Of a DNA stretch of 64,000 bases, positions 56,398 to 64,000 are shown piece after piece (positions within the stretch are counted from its first letter, which is position 1; every line of letters starts with the position of its first letter). Made by a program: the position numbers and the translations under genes. The DNA lies in the NCBI RefSeq assembly GCF_001500065.1, contig NZ_LQIN01000006.1:1-64000 (forward strand). The letters are read 5' to 3'. A model generated the notes under the pieces. It was given only the letters and a program-made list of their open reading frames with translations. It was not told where the DNA came from and searched no databases. The stretch comes from Mycobacterium sp. IS-3022 (lineage in GTDB: Bacteria > Actinomycetota > Actinomycetes > Mycobacteriales > Mycobacteriaceae).

Positions 56398-57915
56398 ATG
56401 TGGCGGGTGGGGCGGATGGTGTCCGCGTTCGCTGTGGTGTCCGTCATCGCCTGTCCAGTCGGTTCGGCGAGTCCCGAAGGTCAATCCGCGCAGACGTACG
56501 GGCAGCCGCCGGAATGGAGCGGATGCGAACGCTTCATCGGCGCCGAGAAGACCGCGGCTGTTCCGGCCGCTCGGTGCGGCACGGTCTCGGTGCCGGTCGA
56601 CTACGCGAAACCGGCTGGCGCACAAGCGCAATTGGCGGTCATCCGGGTGCCGGCCACCGGCGACCGGATCGGCGTGCTGGTGGTCAATCCCGGTGGGCCG
56701 GGCGCATCGGCGGTCGAGACCGTCGCGGGTATGGGTGCCGCGCTGGCCGACTCGGAGATCGGCCGCCGCTTCGATCTCGTCGGCATCGATCCGCGCGGCG
56801 TCGGGCACTCGACACCCGAGTTGCGTTGTCGCACCGACGCGGAGTTCGACGCGTTCCGACGGGAACCGCTCGCCGACTACAGCCCCGCCGGTGTCGCGCA
56901 CATCGAGCGGCTGTACCAGCAGTTCGTGCAGTCATGCGTGGACAGGATGGGCACCGAGTTACTGGCCAACGTCGGCACCGCGACCTCGGCCCGGGACATG
57001 GACGTCGTGCGGGCTGCACTCGGCGACAGCCAGATCAACTATCTCGGGTTCTCCTACGGCACCCAACTCGGCGCCGCCTACGCCGAGCGGTATCCCGACC
57101 GGGTTCGGGCCATGGTGCTCGACGGCGCGATCGACCCGCAGCTCGACCCCATCGACGGCCGGGTCCGCCAGATGGCCGGTTTCCAGACCGCGTTCGACGA
57201 CTATGCGGCCGACTGCGCCAAGTCGGCGGGCTGTCCGCTGGGCACCGATCCCGGCCGGTTCGTCGAGCGCTACCACCAGCTGGTCAATCCGCTGGTTCAG
57301 CGCCCGGGCCAGACCTCGGACCCGCGCGGGCTGAGCTACCAGGACGCGATCACCGGAACGGTGAACGCGCTTTACTCCCAGCGGTATTGGAAGTACCTCA
57401 CCAGCGGGCTGCTCGGCCTGCAGCGCGGCACGGACGCCGGCGACCTGCTGCTGCTCGCCGACGAATACCAGGGCCGCGACGAATCCGGGCACTACACCAA
57501 CCAGCAGGACGCGTTCACGGCGATCGGCTGCGTCGATTCGCCCTATCCGGGCGACCCGGCCGCGTGGGCGCAGGCGGACCGCCGAATCCGCGAGGTCGCG
57601 CCGTTCCTGTCCTACGGCACCTTCACCGGCTTCGCCCCGCGCGACGTGTGTGCGATGTGGCCGGTGCCGCCCACCTCGACGCCGCACCCGGCCACATCGC
57701 CCGGACCGGGCAAGGTCGTCGTCGTCTCGACGACCCGCGACCCGGCCACGCCGTACCAGGCGGGCGTCGACCTCGCTCGTCAGATGGACGCCCGGCTGAT
57801 CACGTTCGACGGCACGCAGCACACGGTGGTGTTCAACGGCGACGCGTGCGTCGATACCGCGGTGGTCGAGTTCCTGGTCCGCTCGGTGGTCCCGCCGGCC
57901 GGACTGCGCTGTTAA
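56398..57915 (+). CDS. Hip1-like serine protease, tandem paralogue (Rv2223c type)
   Basis: 505 residues, clearly a paralogue of the preceding protease (shared NPGGPG, DPRGV, NPYG-like blocks, DPATPYQAGV). The triad is intact: Ser219 in GFSYG, Asp in TRDPATPY, His in GTQHTVV. The N-terminal signal can be read as a lipobox ending at Cys19 (VIAC) or as a secretory signal cut after GSA. ATG at 56398, with ATG at 56389 as alternative. Follows caeA by 68 bases; duplication of the pair is ancestral in mycobacteria. Confidence 0.9.
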   Translation: MWRVGRMVSAFAVVSVIACPVGSASPEGQSAQTYGQPPEWSGCERFIGAEKTAAVPAARCGTVSVPVDYAKPAGAQAQLAVIRVPATGDRIGVLVVNPGGPGASAVETVAGMGAALADSEIGRRFDLVGIDPRGVGHSTPELRCRTDAEFDAFRREPLADYSPAGVAHIERLYQQFVQSCVDRMGTELLANVGTATSARDMDVVRAALGDSQINYLGFSYGTQLGAAYAERYPDRVRAMVLDGAIDPQLDPIDGRVRQMAGFQTAFDDYAADCAKSAGCPLGTDPGRFVERYHQLVNPLVQRPGQTSDPRGLSYQDAITGTVNALYSQRYWKYLTSGLLGLQRGTDAGDLLLLADEYQGRDESGHYTNQQDAFTAIGCVDSPYPGDPAAWAQADRRIREVAPFLSYGTFTGFAPRDVCAMWPVPPTSTPHPATSPGPGKVVVVSTTRDPATPYQAGVDLARQMDARLITFDGTQHTVVFNGDACVDTAVVEFLVRSVVPPAGLRC

Positions 57916-57966
57916 TCGCAGCCGCCGTGTAACACAGAATTAACAGCCGGTGCCTACGCTGCGGTC

Positions 57967-59307
57967 ATGGATCGGCAGAAGGAATTCGTGCTGCGCACGC
58001 TGGAGGAACGCGACATCCGCTTCGTCCGGCTGTGGTTCACCGATGTGCTCGGATACCTGAAGTCGGTCGCGATCGCCCCCGCCGAACTCGAGGGGGCGTT
58101 CGAGGAGGGCATCGGCTTCGACGGCTCGGCGATCGAGGGCTTCGCGCGTGTCTCGGAAGCCGACATGGTCGCGCGCCCGGACCCGTCGACGTTCCAGGTG
58201 TTGCCCTGGGCCGACGGCTCTGGCCGGCACCACTCGGCGCGGATGTTCTGCGACATCACCATGCCCGACGGTTCGCCGTCGTGGGCCGACTCGCGTCATG
58301 TGCTGCGCAGGCAGCTGGCCAAGGCCAGCGATCTCGGCTTCTCCTGCTACGTACACCCGGAGATTGAGTTCTTCCTGCTCAAGCCCGGTGAGGACGACGG
58401 CTCGGCGCCCGTGCCCGCGGACAACGGCGGGTACTTCGACCAGGCCGTGCACGATTCGGCGCCGAACTTCCGCCGCCACGCCATCGATGCGCTCGAGCAG
58501 ATGGGCATCTCGGTGGAATTCAGCCACCACGAGGGCGCGCCGGGCCAGCAGGAGATCGACCTCCGCTACGCCGACGCGCTGTCGATGGCCGACAACGTCA
58601 TGACGTTCCGCTACGTCGTCAAGGAGGTCGCCCTCGGTGACGGGGTGCGGGCATCGTTCATGCCGAAACCGTTCGCGGAACACCCCGGTTCGGCGATGCA
58701 CACGCACATGAGCCTGTTCGAGGGCGACACCAACGCCTTCCACAGCCCCGACGACCCGCTGCAACTCTCCGACGTCGCCAAGTCGTTCATCGCGGGAATC
58801 CTCGAGCACGCCAAGGAGATCAGCGCCGTCACCAACCAGTGGGTGAACTCCTACAAGCGCCTGGTGCACGGTGGTGAGGCGCCGACCGCGGCCTCCTGGG
58901 GCGCCGCGAATCGCTCGGCGCTGGTGCGGGTTCCGATGTACACACCGCGCAAGGCGTCGTCGCGGCGCGTGGAGGTGCGCAGCCCCGACTCGGCGTGCAA
59001 TCCCTATCTGACGTTCGCGGTGCTGTTGGCCGCCGGGCTGCGCGGCATCGAGAAGAACTACGTGTTGGCGCCCGAAGCCGAGGACAACGTCTGGACCCTC
59101 ACACCGGAGGAGCGCAGCGCGATGGGCTACAAGGAGCTGCCGGGCAGCCTCGGCGTGGCGCTCACCGAGATGGAGAACTCCGAGCTGGTCGCCGAGGCGT
59201 TGGGCGAGCACGTCTTCGACTACTTCCTGCGCAACAAGCGCGCGGAGTGGGAGAACTATCGCAGCCACGTCACGCCGTTCGAGCTGAAGGCCTACTTGTC
59301 TCTCTGA
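57967..59307 (+). CDS. glnA2: Glutamine synthetase GlnA2
   Basis: Type I glutamine synthetase-fold enzyme of 446 residues, the same length as Rv2222c. Visible are FDGSAIEGF, the metal-binding HPEIEFFL, the ATP loop [16 protein letters not shown] and [11 protein letters not shown]. The adenylylation loop of GlnA1-type enzymes is replaced by NVWTLTPEE without the tyrosine, although the adenylyltransferase gene glnE follows by 25 bases. In some actinobacteria GlnA2-like proteins act on polyamines or show weak activity. ATG at 57967. Confidence 0.95.
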   Translation: MDRQKEFVLRTLEERDIRFVRLWFTDVLGYLKSVAIAPAELEGAFEEGIGFDGSAIEGFARVSEADMVARPDPSTFQVLPWADGSGRHHSARMFCDITMPDGSPSWADSRHVLRRQLAKASDLGFSCYVHPEIEFFLLKPGEDDGSAPVPADNGGYFDQAVHDSAPNFRRHAIDALEQMGISVEFSHHEGAPGQQEIDLRYADALSMADNVMTFRYVVKEVALGDGVRASFMPKPFAEHPGSAMHTHMSLFEGDTNAFHSPDDPLQLSDVAKSFIAGILEHAKEISAVTNQWVNSYKRLVHGGEAPTAASWGAANRSALVRVPMYTPRKASSRRVEVRSPDSACNPYLTFAVLLAAGLRGIEKNYVLAPEAEDNVWTLTPEERSAMGYKELPGSLGVALTEMENSELVAEALGEHVFDYFLRNKRAEWENYRSHVTPFELKAYLSL

Positions 59308-59332
59308 CCGGAGCTCGCGCTACCTTTCTCTG

Positions 59333-62293
59333 GTGGCCAAACCTGCGACGCAGCGTTCGAAGCTGCCGAGCGTAGGGCGGCTCGGGCTGGTCGAACCCTC
59401 CGCGCCCGCGGACCTGGATCGGCTGGGCTGGAATTCCGAGGCCCATGTGGAGCTGCTGTGGTCGCTGTCGCGGGCGCCCGACGCCGACACCGCGCTGCAC
59501 ACGATGGTCCGGCTGGCCGAGGCGTTGGACACCGGCTGGGACGAACTCAACCGGGCGCTGCTCACCGACCGCGGTCTTCGCGGCCGGCTGTTCGGTGTGC
59601 TGGGTTCCTCGCTCGCCCTCGGCGACCACCTCGTCGCCCATCCGGAGAACTGGCGCCTGCTCGCCGGTGACGTGGGGTTGCCGCCCGCCGCGGAGCTGCG
59701 CGAGATGTTCGTCGCGCACGCCGACGAGGCTTCGGACACCTCGGCCGCGCTTCAGCCGCTGCGCAAGCTCTACCGCGACCGGCTGCTGGTGCTGGCGGCT
59801 CTCGATCTCGCGCCGACGGTGGAGAACGAACCGGTGCTGCCCTTCCCGACCGTCGGTGAGCACCTGTCCGATCTCGCCGATGCGGCGCTGGCCGCCGCGC
59901 TGCACCTGGCTCTCAAGACGGCGGGCGGTGACTCGCCGCCCCGCCTGGCGGTCATCGCGATGGGCAAATGCGGTGCGCGCGAACTCAATTACGTCAGCGA
60001 CGTCGATGTCATCTTCGTCGCGGAGACCGCAGACGCGCTCGCCACCCGGGTGGCCGGCGAGATGATGCGGTTCGCCGCCGACGCGTTCTTCGAAGTGGAT
60101 GCGGCGCTGCGGCCCGAGGGCAAGCACGGCCAGCTGGTACGCACCCTGGAATCCCACGTCGCGTACTACCAGCGGTGGGCCAAGACCTGGGAGTTCCAGG
60201 CGTTGATGAAGGCGCGACCCGCCGCCGGCGACGACGAATTGGGCCGGGCCTACATCGAGGCGCTCATGCCGATGGTGTGGACCGCGAGCGAACGCGAGGA
60301 CTTCGTCCCCGAGGTGCAGGCGATGCGCAGGCGCGTCGAGGAACTGGTGCCCGCCGGGCAGCGGTCGCGGGAGATCAAGCTCGGCACCGGCGGGCTGCGC
60401 GACGTCGAATTCGCCGTGCAACTGCTGCAATTGGTGCACGGCCGCAACGACGAGGCGCTGCACGTCGCATCGACGGTCGGCGCGCTGGCCGCGCTCGGTC
60501 AACGGGGATACATCGGTCGCGACGACGCCGCGAACCTCACCGCCTCTTACGAGTTCCTGCGGCTGCTCGAGCACCGGCTGCAGCTGCAGCGCCTGGTGCG
60601 CACCCACCTGCTTCCCGACGAGGACGACGATGAGTCACTGCGCTGGCTGGCCAGGGCCGCCCACGTGCGCCCCGACGGCACCCGCGATGCGCTCGGCGTG
60701 CTGCGCGAAGAGCTCAAGCGCCAGAGCCTGCGGGTGTCGCGGCTGCACGAAAAGCTGTTCTACCAACCGCTGTTGGAGTCGGTTGGGCAACCGGCACTGA
60801 GTATTTCGGAGGGCATGACCCAGGAGGCCGCCGAACGCCAGCTGGCGGCGCTGGGATACGAGGGGCCGCAGAGCGCGTTGACGCACCTGGCCGCGCTGAC
60901 CGGTACCAGCGCCCGTCGTGGCCGCGTGCAGCAGATCCTGTTGCCGACCCTGCTCAGATGGCTCTCCGACACACCCGACCCGGATGCGGGTCTGCTGTCG
61001 TACCGCCGCATCAGCGATGCGCTGTCCGAACAACGCTGGTTCCTGGCGACGCTGCGGGACGAGGGCGCCGTCGCAAAGCGACTCATGCAGGTGCTGGGCA
61101 CCTCGGCGTACGTTCCGGAGTTGCTGATGCGCGCGCCGGAGGTCATCCAGTCCTACGCCGACGGCCCCGACGGCCCCAAACTGCTCGACGTCGAACCCGA
61201 AGCCGTGGCGCGGGCCCTGGTCGCCTCGGCGGCAAGGTATTCCGACCCGCAGCGCGCGATCGCGGCCGCGCGCACACTACGCAGGCAGGAGTTGGCGCGG
61301 ATCGCCTCGGCCGACCTGCTCGGCATGCTGGAAGTCACCGAGGTGTGTCGCGCGCTGACATCGGTCTGGGTCGCGGTGTTGCAGGCCGCACTCGAGGCGG
61401 TGATCCGGGCCAACACCGGTGACCGGGGGCCGCTGGCCCGTATCGCGGTGATCGGAATGGGCCGGCTGGGCGGGGGTGAGCTGGGCTACGGCTCGGACGC
61501 CGATGTGATGTTCGTGTGCGAACCCGAAGCGGGAGTTGAGGAGTCGGCCGCGGTCAAATGGTCGGTGACGATCGCCGAGCAGGTGCGTTCGCTGCTCGGG
61601 ACGCCCAGCGCCGACCCGCCGCTGGAGGTCGACGCGAACCTTCGGCCCGAGGGCCGCAACGGCCCGCTGGTGCGGACGCTCGCCTCGTACGAGGCCTACT
61701 ACGCGCGGTACGTGCAGACGTGGGAAGTGCAGGCGCTGCTGCGGGCCCATCGTGTGGCCGGCGATCTGGACCTGGGGGAGCGGTTCCTGCTCATGATCGA
61801 CAAGGTCCGGTACCCACCCGGCGGGGTGTCGGCCGAAGCGGTGCAGGAGATCAGGCGGATCAAGGCGCGGGTGGACGCCGAACGGCTGCCGCGTGGCGCC
61901 GACCCGAACACCCACACCAAGCTGGGCCGCGGCGGCCTGGCCGACATCGAGTGGACGGTGCAGTTGCTGCAGCTGAGGTATGCGCACGAAGTGCCCGCGC
62001 TGCACAACACGTCGACGTTGGAGTCGCTCAACGTGATCGGCGCCGCCGAGCTGATCGCCGAGGGCGACGTCGAGTTGCTGCGCCAGGCTTGGCTGACCGC
62101 GACCCGTGCGCGCAATGCGCTGGTGCTGGTGCGCGGCAAGCCGACCGACCAGCTGCCCGGACCGGGCCGCCAGTTGAATGCCGTTGCGGTGGCGGCGGGT
62201 TGGGACACCGACGACGGCGGTGAGTTCCTCGACAACTATCTGCGGGTGACGCGCCGGGCGAAAGCTGTCGTCAAGAAGATCTTCGGTGGATGA
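59333..62293 (+). CDS. glnE: Glutamine synthetase adenylyltransferase/deadenylylase GlnE
   Basis: Bifunctional regulator of glutamine synthetase activity, 986 residues (M. tuberculosis GlnE 994). It has two nucleotidyltransferase domains with the family motifs [13 protein letters not shown] (~220, deadenylylase half) and [13 protein letters not shown] (~710, adenylyltransferase half), each followed by its GlnD/UR-type helical domain ([24 protein letters not shown]). GTG at 59333. Its likely target GlnA1 is not in this window. The stop may overlap the next gene. Confidence 0.96.
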   Translation: MAKPATQRSKLPSVGRLGLVEPSAPADLDRLGWNSEAHVELLWSLSRAPDADTALHTMVRLAEALDTGWDELNRALLTDRGLRGRLFGVLGSSLALGDHLVAHPENWRLLAGDVGLPPAAELREMFVAHADEASDTSAALQPLRKLYRDRLLVLAALDLAPTVENEPVLPFPTVGEHLSDLADAALAAALHLALKTAGGDSPPRLAVIAMGKCGARELNYVSDVDVIFVAETADALATRVAGEMMRFAADAFFEVDAALRPEGKHGQLVRTLESHVAYYQRWAKTWEFQALMKARPAAGDDELGRAYIEALMPMVWTASEREDFVPEVQAMRRRVEELVPAGQRSREIKLGTGGLRDVEFAVQLLQLVHGRNDEALHVASTVGALAALGQRGYIGRDDAANLTASYEFLRLLEHRLQLQRLVRTHLLPDEDDDESLRWLARAAHVRPDGTRDALGVLREELKRQSLRVSRLHEKLFYQPLLESVGQPALSISEGMTQEAAERQLAALGYEGPQSALTHLAALTGTSARRGRVQQILLPTLLRWLSDTPDPDAGLLSYRRISDALSEQRWFLATLRDEGAVAKRLMQVLGTSAYVPELLMRAPEVIQSYADGPDGPKLLDVEPEAVARALVASAARYSDPQRAIAAARTLRRQELARIASADLLGMLEVTEVCRALTSVWVAVLQAALEAVIRANTGDRGPLARIAVIGMGRLGGGELGYGSDADVMFVCEPEAGVEESAAVKWSVTIAEQVRSLLGTPSADPPLEVDANLRPEGRNGPLVRTLASYEAYYARYVQTWEVQALLRAHRVAGDLDLGERFLLMIDKVRYPPGGVSAEAVQEIRRIKARVDAERLPRGADPNTHTKLGRGGLADIEWTVQLLQLRYAHEVPALHNTSTLESLNVIGAAELIAEGDVELLRQAWLTATRARNALVLVRGKPTDQLPGPGRQLNAVAVAAGWDTDDGGEFLDNYLRVTRRAKAVVKKIFGG

Positions 62294-62310
62294 GACGGAG
62301 TGATGAACAC

Positions 62311-62946
62311 ATGAGCATGGATTTCGGGTTCGACGTCATCACCGAGGAGGAGTATCAGCGACAGCGAGCCCTGTACGGCCCGCTGACCGATGCGGTGCGC
62401 AAACTGATCTATGCGAGCCTGCACACCGAGATCGACGAAGCCGCCGTCGCCGGCGCGCAAGCGAAGATCGAAGCCGTCACCGACATCCTCGAGAGCAGGC
62501 AGCGTGCGGTCTCCAACACGCAGCGTCACGAGCTCACCGGGCGCCCGCTGGCGTGGGCGAATCCGGCTGTGGGACTGCGCAATGCGATCGCGCCACCGAT
62601 GGTCATCCAGCACGAGGAGGACGGCCACTGCTGGAGCGAGTTCACGCTGAGCGGTGCGTACGAGGGGCCACCGGGGTGGGTGCACGGCGGCATCTGCGCG
62701 CTGGTGCTCGACCACCTGCTCGGCGAGGCGGCCAGCGAGGGCCTGACCACGCCGAAGTTCACCGGCACGATCTCGCTTCGGTATCTGCGCGGAACCCCGC
62801 TGGGCCGACTGCGCGCGGAGGCGTTCGTGGAGCGGTCCGAGGGTGTGAAGACATTCGCCCGCGGATACCTGATGGACGCCGACGGCACCACGGTCGAGGC
62901 CGAGGGCGTCTTCATCCGGCCGGCGTGGGCGCGGGACGCCGGATGA
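62311..62946 (+). CDS. Hotdog-fold thioesterase family protein
   Basis: 211 residues with a helical N-terminal half and a C-terminal PaaI-like hotdog domain (WVHGGICALVLDHLLGEA, RYLRGTPLGRLRAEA). Similar mycobacterial proteins are annotated PaaI family thioesterases; acyl-CoA substrates are likely but unknown. ATG at 62311 has GGAG ten bases upstream; ATG at 62290, which overlaps the glnE stop (ATGA), gives seven more residues and cannot be excluded. Overlaps the next gene by 4 bases. Confidence 0.84.
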   Translation: MSMDFGFDVITEEEYQRQRALYGPLTDAVRKLIYASLHTEIDEAAVAGAQAKIEAVTDILESRQRAVSNTQRHELTGRPLAWANPAVGLRNAIAPPMVIQHEEDGHCWSEFTLSGAYEGPPGWVHGGICALVLDHLLGEAASEGLTTPKFTGTISLRYLRGTPLGRLRAEAFVERSEGVKTFARGYLMDADGTTVEAEGVFIRPAWARDAG

Positions 62947-63803
62947 AGTTCTACGTCAGCGCGGCGTTCCTGGACACCAGCGAGATCGTCGAGATCGCCA
63001 GGGCGGCAGATGATCTCGGCTACGACGGCCTGGGTATACCCGATCACGTCGTCAACCTGGAGACGCTGCAGACGCCGTATCCCTACACCAAGGACGGTCG
63101 GCGGCGGTGGGAGGCCTTCACCGACTGGCCGGACCCGTGGGTGATGATCGGGGCGCTGGCCATGGTGACCTCGCGGTTGCGGTTCGTCACCACCGTGTAT
63201 CTGCCGGCGATGCGGGACCCGTACTCGGCCGCGAAATCGATTGGCACCGCGGCCGTTCTGGCAGGTGGTCGGCTCGAACTCGGCATCGGTGTGGGCTGGT
63301 GCGAGGAAGAGTTCACCTTGATGGGCCAGCAGTTCACGCGGCGCGGTAAACGCACCGACGAGATGCTCACGCTGATGAAGGAGCTGTGGAAGCCCGGATG
63401 GACGGAATTCGACGGCGAGTTCTATCAGACGCCGCGGCTGGAGATGGAGCCGACGCCCCCGCCGATCCCGGTGTATGTGGGCGGGCTCTCGGACATCGCG
63501 CTGCGCCGCGCGGCGCGCCACGACGGCTGGATCGGCGATCTCATCACCACCGACCGGGCGCTCGAACGCGTCGCCAAGCTGCGTGAGCTACGCGCCGAAA
63601 AGGGCTTGACGATGGACGATTTCACTGTCATCACGCCGCTGACCGACGCGTTCACCCCCGAGCACTACGAGCGCGCCGAGGCGGGCGGCATCGCGGGCAT
63701 TGTGACCATGCCGTGGATGTTCTACGCCGGGCCGCAGGCGACGCGTCCGGAGAAGATCGACGGGATGAAGCGTTTCCGTAAGGACCTCGGCCTGGATCAG
63801 TAG
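62943..63803 (+). CDS. LLM-class F420-dependent oxidoreductase
   Basis: 286-residue TIM-barrel luciferase-like protein of the F420-using class abundant in mycobacteria. Features: AFLDTSEIVEIARAADDLGYDG, the GWCEEEFTLMG active-site region and PPIPVYVGGLSDIALRRAA. Substrate unknown; such enzymes reduce or oxidise diverse secondary metabolites. ATG at 62943 overlaps the thioesterase stop, so the two may act in one pathway. Confidence 0.9.
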   Translation: MKFYVSAAFLDTSEIVEIARAADDLGYDGLGIPDHVVNLETLQTPYPYTKDGRRRWEAFTDWPDPWVMIGALAMVTSRLRFVTTVYLPAMRDPYSAAKSIGTAAVLAGGRLELGIGVGWCEEEFTLMGQQFTRRGKRTDEMLTLMKELWKPGWTEFDGEFYQTPRLEMEPTPPPIPVYVGGLSDIALRRAARHDGWIGDLITTDRALERVAKLRELRAEKGLTMDDFTVITPLTDAFTPEHYERAEAGGIAGIVTMPWMFYAGPQATRPEKIDGMKRFRKDLGLDQ

Positions 63804-64000
63804 CGCGGTCTGCGGAAGCGGCTGAGCAGCCCGCCCCGGCGCACCGCCACTGGCCGACCTCCGGCGGTGGTCGCCGCCGGGGCCGCGGTGCCGCTGACCA
63901 CGCCGCCCGGTGCAGTGCGCCCCAAACCGGTGCGTCGTCGCGCGTCGACCGACCAGGCGCCGGCGCCGAGCGCGGCCAGGGCCAGGAAACCGAAGCAGTA
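63797..64000 (-). CDS. C-terminal part of a membrane protein, possibly DoxX family (cut by window end)
   Basis: 67 codons are visible before the TGA at 63797; the 5' end lies beyond the window. The first part is a hydrophobic helix followed by LGAGAWSVDARRR, resembling the end of DoxX-type membrane proteins, then a basic Pro/Gly/Arg-rich cytoplasmic tail. Family assignment is weak because so little is seen. It converges with the F420-type oxidoreductase gene, overlapping its end by 7 bases. Confidence 0.5.
   Translation of the reverse strand, partial: YCFGFLALAALGAGAWSVDARRRTGLGRTAPGGVVSGTAAPAATTAGGRPVAVRRGGLLSRFRRPRY

Overview
This window is high-GC actinobacterial chromosome whose gene content and order identify a Mycobacterium, most likely a rapid-growing species (Mycolicibacterium type). 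The decisive evidence is synteny from memory with the M. tuberculosis Rv2220-Rv2260 segment, read in the opposite orientation: mscR, the Rv2258c/Rv2257c/Rv2256c types, an Rv2252-type lipid kinase, an Rv2251-type flavoprotein, glpD1, accD6-kasB-kasA-acpM-fabD-mabR, aceE, ahpE, cobD, ptpA/ptkA, cobC, the Rv2230c-Rv2228c types, rnpB, an Rv2226 type, panB, caeA and its paralogue, glnA2 and glnE. No database was searched; names rest on recognised motifs, lengths and gene order.

Layout. 79-5085 (-): a complete four-gene peptide-type ABC importer. 5215-11942: secreted and surface-type genes (a small exported protein followed in the same frame by a DUF4185 protein, a dihydrodipicolinate-reductase-like enzyme, a membrane-anchored Hsp70-like protein with a proline-rich tail, a SABATH methyltransferase and a SHOCT membrane protein). 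11989-17303: mycothiol-dependent formaldehyde/S-nitrosomycothiol detoxification (mscR plus metallo-hydrolase), a methyltransferase overlapping a homocysteine methyltransferase, a serine hydrolase and a DUF3145 protein. 17383-22056: a glycerol-phosphate/lipid module (lipid kinase and AGPS-like flavoprotein, divergent from TetR-glpD). 22093-23811: a LysR/SDR pair. 23812-33372 (-): the core FAS-II operon for mycolic acid synthesis with its regulator mabR and aceE upstream.

33548-35262 holds a lipoprotein, a DUF3052 protein, ahpE and tRNA-Val. 35391-37743 is a small block that differs from the M. tuberculosis arrangement I remember (heptad-repeat protein, GAF-ANTAR regulator, HxlR regulator, small exported protein). 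37800-44747 is conserved: cobD, SURF1, ptpA, ptkA, cobC, NIF3-like, zinc-ribbon protein and RNase H/phosphatase. 44729-49474 is a second accessory block of regulators, redox enzymes and methyltransferases, including one frameshifted gene. 49533-49938 is rnpB, the RNase P RNA. 49954-63803 contains the CYTH/CHAD protein, a crotonase, panB, a wax-ester-synthase-like acyltransferase, two tandem Hip1-type proteases, glnA2-glnE, a thioesterase and an F420-type oxidoreductase. The window ends inside a minus-strand membrane protein.

No insertion sequence, prophage, CRISPR array or integrase was seen. The least explained signals are: an in-frame stop/start junction at 5758-5763; a mycobacterial intergenic hairpin sequence present twice (6866-6927, 52291-52345); a perfect palindrome in the fabD promoter region; paired inverted repeats upstream of aceE; and a regulator-flavoenzyme-methyltransferase cassette at 44729-46926.
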